From Ephydatia muelleri (taxonomy: Eukaryota > Porifera > Demospongiae > Spongillida > Spongillidae), in NCBI GenBank assembly GCA_013339895.1, contig JABACO010000004.1, positions 7,898,085 to 7,962,084 of the forward strand: a stretch of 64,000 nucleotides of DNA, given 5' to 3'. The notes beneath the pieces are model-generated. The model did no database searches and was not told the DNA's origin. It saw only the letters and a program-made list of their open reading frames with translations. This document shows, piece after piece, positions 27,395-44,689 of the stretch (its first letter is position 1; every line of letters begins with the position of its first letter). Position numbers and translations under genes: made by a program.

Positions 27395-28036
27395 TTAGCC
27401 TACTGAAATGACCATACTACACTTGGTAATCGCAAACTACACAACATCTGTATCACTCTACCATACAGACCTGTACATGTAAATACATGAGGTATTCTTA
27501 TACAGTGACATATGAGACACAGTGTCCACCCTTTGTAATGCTTTTTCAAATTTTCCAAGATAAGGAAAGAAAGAACAATGCTTGTATATGGTTAATTAGA
27601 GCCCTATAACTCCATAAAGAATAGTTAATTCTTTGATGCGTGAGAATCATTTGATAGAAAACCTTTTCCAGTTCACAGAAAATTTAAAAACTACCCACAA
27701 GGGTGATTAAGCTAGACACTGCCCCATATATACTGTATGCATCGTTGCAGCAAAAAAGGGCCCTACCTAACATGATTTCAATATTAAATATTTTTCTGTC
27801 TAGATTAAGATCCTCCACACAGCAATGAATTTGTAACTAGCCATACATTTTAATGCAAGCATGTTTCTTTTGCTTGTACGCTTACTGGAAACTTGCAGAA
27901 ACATGTAGGTCCGTTGTCCTGGCAATGACAACGGACCTAACATGTACATGTATATTATAACACGGTATAAACCTATAGACCAAGCTGTAAACTTACTTTT
28001 GCTCATACTAATCCACAAGAAATAAGAACCACTTAC

Positions 28037-30565
28037 CCTGCAGCCAAATGAGGGCACATTGCAAAACTGACGACGACACTTCTGGCAATGGCTCTCGAAT
28101 AAAGCTTTTCAACCTTTCACTGGCTGTTTGACGTGATTTCAAATCCTCGATCTCTTGCTTCAATATGTACCATATAAGGTTGCAGGTGGCCTTCACAGTC
28201 CTACGACCATTTAGAGGTTTTCAATAGCATGTGTACATGTGCAATTAATGCAATCTCTTTTAATTGTGTACTCAAAACACAATGCAAAACAATGGAAATA
28301 CCAGTGCGCATGCAATGAACACATTGGTGTGCATGCAATGGACATACTGGTGTGCAGTTGTTGGTCATTGAGACACTGTAAGCAATCTCCAAAGCATGGA
28401 CGTAACAAGCTATATCTTCTGGTGCCCCATCTGCAAAAGGGCATGTGTTCAGCTGCTATGAGAGAAACTGATGTAAAACATACAAGAACTCTAAAAGGTC
28501 AACAAACCTCATGCACAGAACTCCCTATCACCATCTGCGAGTCCTTAAACTGTACCACTCTCTCTGTGTGATTGTTTGGCAGTACTTGCTCTGCTGTTCC
28601 AAACACACTCTTCCCTTTAGACTCAGTCTCTGTGAGGCTCCTCATAACCACAACAGCACACGCATACTTTCCTGGAACCATTGCTTCATTTTCTATTTGG
28701 AGAGCACTCATGCGAGGAACAATAGGGTTCTTGTCTGACTGCTCTACATTGATGCAATGCTGTGTGACGCAGTTGTCCAGTGACTCATGGTTTGCGATTG
28801 AATTGTAACCATTCGCCTCAACAGACACCACATTATTAGGAGCTGTACTAGCACTGGATTGTTTCTGTATGTGCTTCATGGCACCTGCCATCTGTGGTTC
28901 AGAGTCCATTGGCTGCTGTTGAGACGCCCTCCGATACACATCGCTGTAGGCAATGGAGGCCTGATGACACACCGCAACTGAATCAGTGAACCCTCCCTCC
29001 ACAACTCCACTGAAGAAATCCCCAATCGCATAGCAACAGTCTGAAGGAATGGAATAATTCATAAAGCAAAATACACAATGAGGTTGAATCTAATATGCAA
29101 TACTAAACATGTAGTATTACCAAGAATAATCAATCGGCATTAGTTTGAGGCATGTTGTATGTACCTAAAAGCACTAAATCTCAACGTATGCACAAAAAAA
29201 TGACTGACTAACTACCGGCATTCACTATAATTCTAGCATATAGCTGCAAACAGAACATTTTTACATCAGCATATTACTAAATTAGCATAGCATACGTTAG
29301 TACGCTTCTGATATTGCTGTGTGAGATCGAACTAATAATGACGAGTGACGTCACGTGAAAGCTGCATTTAGATTGGTGCTTCAAATTTTACAAGCAATGG
29401 AATAACTTCGTGCAACTTGTTCCCAGACCTAGCAATTTATACTAGCAGATGATAATATAGCAGATTGAACAGACAAGTAATTAACTATTTGATGCCTGTA
29501 AAGTTGGGAAGTAATTAGGAAAACATATGCCTGGTGTTAACTATTAATCATAAAAGTGCAGGAATAATTATGGTAAATATAAACATAATTTGATCGTGTT
29601 GAAATATAACTTCTTCCATTAATGGGCTTGCTGCATCGATGGCTCAAGCGTGCAAATGTCACATTTCATAGACAGCTAGATAAACGCCACTGGCTGCCCA
29701 ACACAGTCAGCAATCGTCGACTTCAGTATGCTGATTGAAATTAAGCAATTGTTGAGTTTGGCTACAAAAGATGTAAAGGCACAGCGATGGATGGTTAGAG
29801 CACTTTGTCCCAGACCAACTATTCGTAATTATGACATGTATAGTGATGGGAAAATCCCCACCTGTTTTCTGCACACGTTTGCGCATTGCGTAATTGTTAC
29901 GTTGCATCCCTCCTTTAACTATGAAGAATATCATACATGTCCACTTGAACAGTCAAACTGACATTAAATACACCACAACACATACACTGACACGTATACA
30001 CTGACACACGCTCACCACACGACACACACAATTATCATAGTAGCGCACTGCACCATCAGAACGACAATCCGTACCAGCACTATCAATAGGTAAATACGGC
30101 AACGCCCATCCTTGCCACCCAAGACAATGCCTGTGAGTTACATGCACTGAACAGCAAGCACTAAGTAACAACAATGATGGCGTACTAACCATCTGCCATT
30201 GGTTCGAACTGATCCGCTTGCGACCTACGCACCATCAGGCAGCGGCACTGGCGAAAGTATTCGGCAGTGTCTTGAAATTTGTTCTCGAATAGTTGCTGCA
30301 CCTCATTCCACTTCAAAACTTTCGGGAGTGACTTCAATCCGTACAGCTTGATTCCGGTGTTCTCGACGTGAAATCCTACTACGATATGATCAGGTAGGCA
30401 TTCTCGCAGTGGATACGCGCAAGGTATCTTTATGTCTTGACGGCAAATTCTGTACATCCATTCGTCTTTAGATCCTCCAGCATGAACTGAGACTTTAGCA
30501 TTCCCCCGACAACTATCATCAGTTTTGAGATCTTTCAGGCACTGTTCTAACTCCATTCGCTTCAT
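28037..30565 (-). CDS. Unrecognised gene, exons 1-3 only (copy B allele)
   Basis: This is the second allele of the gene at 70-4158, with exons 30565-30190, 29040-28508 and 28200-28037. Exons 4 and 5 are missing because contig B starts at 27395. Exon 2 differs by compensating one-base indels near 28625-28645 that change about ten residues but keep the frame. Exon 3 has three extra bases relative to copy A; one near 28160 breaks the coiled-coil frame, while the other two, combined with copy A's version of the first site, give a frame that runs smoothly into exon 4. No homology is recognised. Confidence 0.55.
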
Positions 30566-30587
30566 AAATTTCGGGATTTCCCCCCTT

Positions 30588-30618
<31 letters not shown>

Positions 30619-30681
30619 CATCACGTGTCAAGTATTACCGTATATCTTCCTCACCCCACCCACGAAGATTTCAATAATGTA

Positions 30682-30813
30682 CACAACCAAAAAGTTACAA
30701 CATTGTTACAGGATGTAAGCACCGAACGGTATTGATACGGTCCTGGAAACGGACCGTAACAATACCGTTCGGTGCTATACATCCTGTAACAATGTTGTAA
30801 CTTTTTGGTTGTG
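30682..30813. mobile_element. Foldback MITE with TA target duplication (copy B)
   Basis: Allelic copy of the element at 4276-4407, with the same arms and TA flanks. Its presence in both haplotypes means the insertion predates their split. Confidence 0.75.
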
Positions 30814-30931
30814 TAGAAGTCTGAAATGTCCCTCTGCACATTGCTTCATACGCACTGAGAATCGGAGTATCTGTCATGGAGTTGTAAAGGTTCTTCTTTA
30901 CTTTACCACCTCCCCTTGTACTTCAATACCC

Positions 30932-30932
<1 letters not shown>

Positions 30933-30965
<33 letters not shown>
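30933..30965. repeat. Poly(C) microsatellite (copy B, ~33 C)
   Basis: Allelic to 4527-4541 but about twice as long. Confidence 0.85.
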
Positions 30966-30998
30966 TACACTTGCGGGATGGAATGCAATCACAATTCA

Positions 30999-33394
30999 TC
31001 AACACCTAATCAACCGATAATCTACAACTATTATATGCTTTATGATGTTGGAAAATGTGTTTGGTCCCCCAAAGCGTCTCCGCCACATGTATTCAGGCAG
31101 ATACGTTTCAAACAACTTGGAGTGCATCGTCCTTTCTTCCCGCATCATTCGTTTGCACGAGCTCCACATTCCCTCAATTCCTTGGGAGTGCACCCCTGCA
31201 GAGATAATATAGTATATGTATAGAGGGATTGGAAACGGATCACGTGCGCCATTCAGTTGCGCGGCTCATGCGAGGTAGTGATAGTCACACCTCTAAACTT
31301 GTGAAAAGGGGCGGAAATTCTGCAGAGGTATCGGGAGGATTTTACATACAAGTATCTGAAGGTAAGTCCATTAATTCAAAGGTCCTTATGAAAAAATTAG
31401 TTGATGTATGTAGATGTCTTTTTTTTTTTTTGTTGGGTGGGTGTCAAAAAAATGTGATTAAGCATAAAAAATGGCCGATTTTTTTTTTCCCCACGCAACT
31501 GGTTTTGAACTACGCTGACTATATACTTGCTACGGTGCTTAAAATGCTTCTTTCGGGAGATATTGTGTAATGTTCTAGACACAAAATTCATAGGTTGATT
31601 GGTTATAGAGAGATACGTGCGCCTTGACCGCCTAATTTGCCCACGGGATATTGACAATACTCGGCGATGTAACTGTACTCTGTTTAAAGATCTATAAACG
31701 TGGAAGGTTGTAGAGTGTAATGATTGCAACTGCAAGGCTGTAAAGCGCGCTATTATGGCAGTATACCGGTAGTAAGTTGTAACAATAAATAGCGCTTCCC
31801 GTGTCAGTTGGTGGAAAAAGTGCAGCTGTGTATAGCCATAGTTGTAATAGCCGATTCTATTAAAAAATATCCATTATGATGACACATGCTTTCGTACCTG
31901 TTTTATTACTTTCATCCCTTCATACTACATGTATGCGTTTTTTTTTTAGGATGGGTAGAAGGAAAATCAGAATTGGACGACGGCATAAGTACACAGACCA
32001 AAAAAAGGGAAAACCCTTAAGTCTCATGGTTTCCATCCCATGTAGCAACCTGGCTGTGCAAGTATCTACTGGTCTTAGTTTGGTACAATGTTCTCCCCAA
32101 CCAAAGAGCTCCCAACTTCACTGTGACAGTCTCTGACCTAACAGTGTCACTTCCTGTGTCATCCTTCTTAAAGGGTTCAGTAGCATCAGTTACCTTACTT
32201 GCTCATCAGTTGTCCATGATTTCTCTACCACCGCAGTGGGTTGTAGTCTGTGATGCCCCATTGACATTGAGCAAAGTCAGTGTCATAGATGATGGCCACC
32301 CATCTGTCACTGTAGACCTATCTATTTCCTTCAAGGACGATTTCCAATGGGTTACTATGATTGGTTCAAATACATGTACATTGTATCCCAGATTTGTTTC
32401 ACATTTGCCACAGTACATCCATAGCGTTGAAGATGTTTTAGCTGTGTTACATTTGTTTGAATCGGTTAAAATGTGTGTGGGTAATCCTGATACTTGTTTG
32501 GTGGAAGCATGGAAGAAAAATTGCACTTCTCTACACAATGGCAGTGGTATGTTAAAAATAACTTTAAGTGATTGTTTTTACTATTCTGTACTTAAAAATA
32601 CTTGGATACTCATGTGCCTGGCAGATGGAGTGTTCGGCACAAGGTGTCAATTTATTCTTTTCAATGAGTCCAGAGCAGTTCGTTGTTCACTTTGTTTTTC
32701 GTACCGCGTGAAGCTTACAATCATGACATCCAATGCTAGAACGTTGCTCAGGCAACCTGGCTGCAAAACTAACCACAGGTTGTTTTCTTGCATTGCTGTA
32801 TATCAGGTATTTGTTAGCACCTCAATTAGTATGAGATTGATGGTTTGAAGGCTAAGCTGATGGACAATGATGATATCCTGTTTTACTGGTCAATGTTGAT
32901 AGCATCATGGGAAGAAGGTGTGGCTGACAAGATACTTACCATGATTGTTGACTTGTGGATCACAATCAGAGGGTTTTTGCTGGCGAGTGCGTGGGTTGAA
33001 GAATTCAAAGCTCACAACAAAAGACTTTGCAGAAGTCTAAGGGCCTCAGAAAGCAACTGTCATAATCATGTTATGTTTTGTTGTTGTAGTTAAAGTATCT
33101 CCTCTATTCATGTATCTTCTCTATCTGGCTAAGCTACTGTCATGTATGGCTTCGTGCTTAGGATCGGCCGTGTTGTTGTTGGTCCTGTTTCCAATCCCTC
33201 TATATATTATCTCTGACCCCTGTCACTGGGTCCACGAAATGTAGAGAATGGTTGACAGTCTGATGTCTCAAACCCAGGGTAGCTTGCAACTGATTGTAAG
33301 TGCCCCATTCATCGCTATACACGATGCTACCAGGGCGGATATAAGTGGTAGAAATGTTCCAGCGTCCCTTTGTTGTACCTTTACCAGGAAACAC
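30999..33394 (-). pseudogene. Merlin transposase relic, split (copy B)
   Basis: Allelic copy of the relic at 4575-6979. The DDE part is at about 33394-33216 and the C-terminal part at 31198-30999, interrupted by the same inserted element (31199-33215). The sequence and the break are the same, so the nested insertion predates the haplotype split. Confidence 0.8.
31199..33215 (+). mobile_element. 2.0-kb TIR DNA transposon nested in Merlin (copy B)
   Basis: Allelic copy of 4775-6800 with the same TIRs and ACCCCTG duplication (31192-31198 and 33216-33222). It has one extra T in exon 1 (near 31319), a missing base near 33022 that destroys the C-terminal ...KSKGLRKQLS frame, and a ~10-base deletion near 33170. 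In the segment 32123-32848 the frame runs slightly longer than in copy A because one A is missing. Confidence 0.75.
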
Positions 33395-34460
33395 TCACCA
33401 GAAACATTGTAAAGCTCTGCGTCATGATTAGCCAGCCATACATTTCAATGCAAGCGTTACATTTCTATCGTGCGTACTGGAAATTTTGTAATGTATGCCT
33501 TTTCCGTTTTCGATCCCATGTATTATATGCCCTATGTGTAAGAAACTTGTGCGACCTTTGCAATGATATTGGCAGGTGAGTGTGAGCGATTGCAGGGAAG
33601 GCCCATGAATAATCAAGCTCCTCTGCACATGGATTAACGCAGAGAGGGAAGGAAAGATGGTAGTAAATCAAGCCATAGATTGATGATCTACATGTACATA
33701 GGTCATCAATCTATGGTTCGAGCAGTATGATTGGCTCCACTTTGCAGACAGGGGTGTTTATATACCTCTCTTCCTAAACCTCCAGTGAAGTGGAGTAAAG
33801 GAGGCGTGATTGAGCATTTCAACGTTAGCTTCAGACTCGATCTCGACTCCAAGGCTAGGGCTCCAGCAATATTGTTAATTGTTATTTGTGGCATATTCAC
33901 TCAAACTTTGCGTCGATTGCACTTTGATTCCTGTTCGTAAAATCATAGATATTAGAGTATTTATGATAAAATACTGTACATCTCCAGATTCACTATTCAT
34001 CTTATGCCATGATGAGCAGTGGTGTGACAGTAAGATCAATAGCTGCATGTTTTCCAAGAACCCAATTAAAAACAAAAGAACATCAGCTGGCTATGTGTAT
34101 CAGCATCATGTCCCAGCAGCTTCATTTGGCCACCAACACCTGCTTGTTTATAAAACACATCTTGAAGCGCGTCACGATTATCCTTACATGTTAGTGCATT
34201 GTGACCCAAGGGATCTAACTAAAGAAATAGACAAAAAAAATTGACATTTATCCCTGCTGAACATATCAACCCCAAGCCACCATTTTGTTATTGCTTGGAA
34301 GTCAATCTGTAGACTGAGGATGAGTGCCGGAGATTCTTAGCATCACTGTTAGGTTAGTAGTGTGGTTTATTTATGGTTCATTTGTGTAATGAGTATAATA
34401 ATAATAATAATACAAGAAAACACGAGCAAACACACATACACATGCATAACACAATTAAGA

Positions 34461-34661
34461 TTAACAATCCTGAAGGGGTGTTTGGGCACATCTGAGTAGA
34501 ATGGCTCTTGCATTCTGCCTCATCAGTGTGACGCCCAGCAGGCAGTACATTTGGCTCAGTGCCTCAGTTTCACAAACACCCACTTGCATGGTAAGCCTCT
34601 TACTTAATCTAGAGAAGCATCCTTGGGCTTCACATCCCCAACCACCATAAACTTCAACCAC
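34461..34661 (-). pseudogene. LINE C-terminal fragment, inverted (copy B)
   Basis: Allelic copy of 8046-8246 with the same residues. It is a dead fragment. Confidence 0.65.
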
Positions 34662-34935
34662 GTTGGGCTTATTCAGGTCTGAGGGTGGAGTTTAACTTTC
34701 AAGTGGTGTATATGTGTAATTGCATTGCTGATCCTGTTCTTGGAATAATAATAATGATAATGCTAGGTGGTAGGTTAGTTAATGTTATGTGCTTGTTTAT
34801 CTGCATTGTTATAATGATAATAATAATTATAATGATAATATTTTTGTGTTTGTGTATTCCCTGTAATGTTATTAAATAATCAGTAATTAAAAAAATGCCA
34901 ATAAATACATAAATGTTCTCTCTGGTATTATATAT

Positions 34936-36377
34936 TCTTGTGTCAGAAATCTCAAGCAGAGGTGATTGCAGTCTCAATTATCATGCCTGGTACTTGGATG
35001 ACGGTGCTCTGGCAGGTCCAGGGTTCTCTGTGTACAACATATTGGCCATGCTTCAAGAGCTAGGTCCACCACTTGGCCTTCATGTTAACATCCATAAGTG
35101 TGGGGTGTTTAGCCACAGCTCGCTGGACCTCTTTCCGGTTGCCATCAAAAAGTCTCACACTCCTAACTTAGACATTCTGGGTTCTCCCATAGGAGATGCT
35201 GAGTTTTGCCATCACTACATTGCTCACAAGCGGTTGGAAGCCCAAAGGCTGCTCTCCAGGCTTGACGATGTGGGCTTAATTGATCCCCAGGTTGCCCTTA
35301 CCTTGCTCTGTATGCGTGGTGGCTTCTGTCGACTTGTCACGTACCACACCCCCTTCGCTATCACGTGCAGCTCTACAGCTGTATGATCAGGATGTTCGCA
35401 GATGCTTCTCCTCCTGCACTGCGGTTGATACTTCAGATGTTGCTTGGAAGCAGTCCATGTTAGGCCTTAGTAAAGGAGGTTTGGGTCTCCACTGCCTACA
35501 CCATCATGCACCAGCAGCTTATATAGCCTCTGTTTGCTCTTCTGGGTTTGGATCCAAGACCAACGATCATCTCTGTTCTGCAGTTGCATATTTTAATCCA
35601 AATGTTCCACCAGATATGGCACTGCAGATCGACGCTATTCTCTCAGCTCCTTCAGTACAGCAAAATAAGCTTTCCAGCATGTTGGACACCCATATGTTCA
35701 ATTTGATGTTAGAAAATTCATCTACTGCTGACAGAGCATGATTGCTTTCTGTTTCATCTGCCCATGCTTCTTCTTGGCTGTCAGTAGTTCCATCTCAAGG
35801 ATTGGGTCTACACCTTGATCCACCTGTGCACCAAATTGCTATAAAGTGGTGGCTTGGCCTAGACACATCTCAAGGATCCCAGTGTGCACTGTGCCCTGGC
35901 ATTGCCCTGGACCCCCTTGGACATCATGCCATCACCTGTAAGCGTGGGGGTGATGTGGTGACACGTCACAACACTCTGCGAGATGTACTGGCTGAAATAT
36001 GTCATCGGGCTCACCTTGGTGTCCAGGTGGAAGCTGGCAATGACCTCACTGCTGACCATAGCCACACTCGTCCTGCTGACTTATTGCTAACCAACTGGGC
36101 TACTGGCAAGACAGCTGCCATTGACATATCTGTGACCTCTCCGCTTAATACACTCACCTTATTGGAAGCGGGAGTGTCAGCAGGTTCAGCTGCTCAAGCC
36201 ACTGAAACAAGAAAGCACATGGCCAATGATGCCAAGTGTAATGAGCTGGGATGGTTGTGTGTTCCCCTAGTAGCAGAGACCTATGGAGCATGGGGAAAGG
36301 AGGCCATGGAAGCCTTTTCCCAGCTGGCTTCACGACTTGCCACTCACCTGCAGACTGAAGTCAGCTGTTACATTTGA
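34936..36377 (+). pseudogene. LINE reverse-transcriptase relic 1 (copy B)
   Basis: Allele of 8523-9959. The RT part (to 35386) is open here, without the two one-base insertions of copy A. The frame changes near 35340 as in copy A, so that lesion is old, and a C-to-T change makes a TGA at about 35739-35741 that copy A lacks. Confidence 0.75.
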
Positions 36378-36613
36378 ACTTTACAGCAGGCTAAACTTAC
36401 ATCTGGTGAGAGCCAATGCCACTGCCATCCTCACCAGATGCATCCAGTCATAACTGTTTTTGTGTATTTTTATTGAAAGTTCAAATAATAATACTTTTGT
36501 TTGGTGTATTCCCTGTAATGTTGTTATTTTAATGTTAATCAATAACACCTAAAATTAATCTCGAAGCATGTCACAATTATCCTTACAAGTTAGTGTATTG
36601 TGATCATAATAAT

Positions 36614-38185
36614 AATAAGTGAATTGTTCAGTAAAGAAGGCCTTAGAGGCTTTCCTGATGAGATGAAGATATCAGATGCACTGAATTTTGAAATCTTAGG
36701 GGTGCCAATAGGAGAACCAATCTTTTGTGCCAAGTCCATTGCGGAGAAAAGAGCACATGCCTCTAGGTTTTTGGCACTGCTAAAAGAAGTAGGTTCAGTT
36801 GACTCCCAAGTTGCTCTGATGTTGCTACGCCAATGCGGTGGTTTCTGTCGGATGGTCCATATTGCCAGATGCACCCCTCCTTCTGTAGCACTGGAAGGAT
36901 TGCACTTATTTGATGAGGAGGTCCGCCAGACTTTTTCAGATAGCATGTGCATTGACCCATCTGATTCAGTTTGGCAGCTAAGTCTGAGCAGGGGTGGTCT
37001 GGGGCTTCGCAGTGCATCATTACACTCATCAGCTGCATTCAGGTCTTCCTTTTCGATGTCGGGCTTTGCTACCAATACTAGTCACCATCTTCTCCGATCT
37101 TTGGACCACTTCAATGCATGTGTTTCCCCGGCAGAGGCTATTTCTATTGATGAGTTGCTTAATTCTCCAATGACCCAAAAGATGCTGTCCACTAAAATAG
37201 AGAACAAGCAGTTTCAGTTGCTTTTTGATGCCTCCTCTATTCCAAACAGGGCTCATTTAATGTCTGCTTCATCAAACCTTGCAGCTTCTTGGCTATCAGT
37301 TATACCCTCTCCAGGTCTTAACCTCCACCTTGACACAGCTGAATTCCAAACAGCCTTAAAATGGTGGCTAGGTATCGACATGTTTGGTGGTAGTAGGTGC
37401 CCATCTTGTTCAACCCAGTCATTAGATCCCTTAGGTCACCACGCCCTAACATGTAGATATAATGGGGATGTAGTGTCACGCCACAACCAACTAGGAATAC
37501 CTTTTTTGAATCCTGCAGACAGGCTGGTGTTGGTGGACAAATGGAGGTAGGAAGTGGTTTGGGGCATGATGAACGGCGCACCCGGCCAGCTGATGTCCTA
37601 GTGCCAAATTGGGATCTGGGGAAACCTGCAGCTTTTGATCTCACTGTTGCATCACTGCTTAATCAAAGCATCCTCAATGAAGCGTGTGTGACAGCAGGAT
37701 CATCTGCCCAGGTTTCCGAACAAAGGAAGCATGCCTCCAATGATGTTAAGTGCTCAGAGCTAGGCTGTATAAGGTGGCAGCTAGGTCTGGACACCTTCAA
37801 CGGGTCTATGTGCCCTTTCTGTCCTGTGCCCTTACACCTAGTCACCCTGCAGTTAAGTGCAGGCATGGGAGAGACATCGTCATATGCAACAAGCATTTAC
37901 GCAATGTGGTCGCCAATCTTAGCTGCCATGCTCATCTTAGTAAATGTGCCATGGTCTCTCAAAATGTCAGGAGTTGGGGTGGACTTGTGTTCCCCTAACA
38001 GTGGGAACTGGGGTAAAGAAGCTCAAGGTGTCTTCACAAGGCTGGCCTCTCACCTTGCCATTACCTTATCCCTTCCAAAAACGTCAGTTTTGGCTGACAT
38101 CTCTGGCAGGTTGAACGTCACACTAGTCAGGTGCATTGCCAGAGCCATCCTGGCCTGGAAAGGGAGGTCCTGCCTTCCTGACTGA
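36614..38185 (+). pseudogene. LINE relic 2 with a duplicated zinc-knuckle region (copy B)
   Basis: Allele of 10203-11770 with the same mosaic structure. The 5' part (FEILGVPIGE) is in frame here, but a missing T near 37493 shifts the frame after RHNQL, which copy A keeps open. Confidence 0.7.
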
Positions 38186-38228
38186 GTTTACTGTACTAGT
38201 GTATGTTAGTAATTTTTAAAACTGGGAA

Positions 38229-38454
38229 ACATCGGTGCATAATCTGTGCTTTATAGTGGAAGCACCCACACACAGGTCCGTGCATACATTTATATATACA
38301 TCCAGATTTGCATACGGACAAACACTCTGGGGCTAGTGTACATATCGGTGCATAATCTGTGCTTTATAGTGGAAGCACCCACACACAGGTCCGTGCATAC
38401 ATTTATATATACATCCAGATTTGCATACGGACAAACACTCTGGAGCTAGTGTAC
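38229..38454. repeat. Tandem duplication, 2 x 113 bp (copy B)
   Basis: Allelic copy of the tandem pair at 11814-12039, upstream of the second TMEM179-like allele. Confidence 0.9.
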
Positions 38455-38633
38455 ATGTAGGGGTTACTGTTTTGACTGTTTCCATGAGCGGAAGTATAAT
38501 GTTGATCGATCGTACTGTATTATGCATGTTACGAAATTGAGTATAGCGGTTGCGGGGGCCGCCTCTCGGGTATGCAATTTGATACTACATACATGTATTA
38601 ATTTTTGTAGTTTATTTATAACATGTACTTTTA

Positions 38634-39764
38634 ATGATGGCCAACACTTTTGTGCAGCGATTGAAATCGTTAAACACATTGCTACTCGGAGGCTTCTTTC
38701 TCCTACTTTTGTGCTCATCTATTGCGTTAGGAGCCTTTGCCTACCTCCAAAATACTATTCAGTCACACACAGTGTACACCAATGACACGTTGGGACACTG
38801 CATCCTATACGCAGACTCATTGTCAACTGTCAACGGTACAAAAGTGGAGCTAAGTAGAAGCGGTGCATGTTCGTTTGCCATCTGGGGAGAAGTTACATTA
38901 GCAATTTATGCCGCTGCCGCCTTGATAATAGTCATCGGAAGGATACATGCCGCAAAGAACAACATAATGTAAGTTGGTTCTGATCAAATTATGCACTTCA
39001 GAACAGCCCAACGATCGTATATTCTGTAGAGCCATCGGAATTATGATAATCGAAGTTGTTTTAGTTGTTGGATTCATGCTAATTGCATTCTTACTCGGAC
39101 TGATTGTTGCAAGTGGACTTGCGGATACCTGTAACGATCTAAGTTACCAATCAGCTGGGTAAGTCTTACCTGTGCGCTTTTGTACGGATGTACATTTGGT
39201 GCCATTTCATCAAACAGGACCTCTGGTACAGGCTGCTCGAGGTATGTTGTTCCCGACGAGGATAGTCCCGTTATTTTTTTCCATCATATCGCAACGTCAG
39301 TGGTAAGCTAACGCTGAGGTTGCGTTATTATCTGAGTAATAGATTCTAGTTGTCGTAATTTATTGTGGCTAGTAATTATGAGGGTGGTAGTGTTGGCTAT
39401 GTTTATAAATGTGATGTTATGGTTACACTACATGTGATCATTTTATACCTGATTGTTTCTGATACATTACATTGCAAGCAATAATTGTAGTTAAATATAA
39501 TGTATACTGTATAGCCACATATAAATAATAGCCATATTCATATTGTGAACATATCAATGTGTGCTTTTGTATTTGCTCTGGAAACAACACTTTGTTTTGA
39601 CATCATGCAAATATCTTATCCAGGTATGTATTTGGTTAGGATTCCTTGATCTGCTGGCTACTTTAGTGATCTACATGGTGATGTTAGTCTCTCAATGCTG
39701 TCGAAGGTGTACCAGCCAACTGAGGCCCTGGGATGACAATGATGACCCTATGTTGCCTTTGTAG
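38634..39764 (+). CDS. TMEM179: TMEM179-like four-pass membrane protein (copy B)
   Basis: Allele of 12222-13416. Exons are 38634-38968, 39030-39158, 39218-39302 and 39624-39764, also 229 residues and fully open. A few substitutions occur (for example Gly to Ala in the second membrane segment). Intron 3 is shorter by tens of bases than in copy A, a genuine polymorphism rather than a homopolymer error. Confidence 0.7.
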
Positions 39765-39824
39765 TATTTTCAACAAGATGAACAATTGTTTCATTTTAAT
39801 ACTGCATGTGTAACAATGAATACT

Positions 39825-43599
<3,775 letters not shown>

Positions 43600-43663
43600 C
43601 TTCGTAAGTGCTAACACAGACATATATAAGCATTAGTACTATATTTTAAAAAGCTATTACCTG

Positions 43664-43876
43664 CTATTTGTCAGCAGTGAAGTGCGTTTCCCCTGTAACA
43701 GTTGTTATGGACTTTTTCTTCAGTTTATCTTCTCTTCGCTTGTCGAGGTAAGGCTTAGCTGCGATGAATATACCCGCCTGAAGCAATATGACGCCAAGCC
43801 AAAGTCCAGAGATGACTATACTGCGTCGAATTCGCTTTTGCAAAGTTGGGTCCAGATGTTCAAAGCGATCAGACAT
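43664..43876 (-). CDS. 70-aa single-pass membrane protein (copy B)
   Basis: Allele of 17320-17532, with the same 70 residues and the same 64-bp spacing to NSUN6. Confidence 0.6.
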   Translation of the reverse strand: MSDRFEHLDPTLQKRIRRSIVISGLWLGVILLQAGIFIAAKPYLDKRREDKLKKKSITTVTGETHFTADK

Positions 43877-44689
43877 CTCATGGACGTTAATTAATGCGTG
43901 CTAGTTATTTACATATCGATCGTGTTCAATTCCTCGTACCCATACATGTAGTACATGTATCAATTCTTAATTCTTATGGGACGGTATTTGTTTCTTTGCA
44001 TGGTGCTATATGGAGTTGTACATATTGTATTTTAGGAACACGCTGTATTATGTTTATGTCCTAAATTGTCTATAATTTTAAGGTAATAATAATAATAGCA
44101 TGAAGAGAATGGATAAGAATATCTATTCCAGCAAGAGTCTTATATACTTAAGGCATGGGTTTAAGGGTTCCATCCCACAATGTTGTGCCATGCATTTAGT
44201 TGTTGTCATGAGCAGTTGTCAGATGGCTGGATGCTCCATGTGTAGGCAATACGACCACAACCATGCTGACTTGGGTAGCACACCAGTCACTGTTCAGCTG
44301 GAAGCTGTGGTTCCCAGAGCAACAACACCTGATGATATCTGGTATGATGGGTATTCCCAACCAATAGTGCAAGCCAGTGAGGAACAAGATGATCGAGTTA
44401 ACAACTGATCACTAGTTGCTGAGGGAGAACAAGCTGGCAAGCTGGAGCTGAGAATCAAGAGCTACTCCTATTGCGGCCCTTCTCACTGCCAACAATCTTG
44501 TCAATGACCTTCCTCCGGATCCTGAACCCACACTTCAGAAATGAACTAACCAACAGGAAGGAAGTGTGGCATTCTGAATTAGTGCACTATATGTACAGAT
44601 TTTATGTGCATTGAAATGAGAAATAATATATTATTAAAATAACAGGCACAGCACACAAACAGTTGTCCAATGCATCATTATTAGTGTGT

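Noticed and set aside
26376..27398. 340-codon open frame across the gap
   Set aside because: It consists almost entirely of Ns and has no sequence content.
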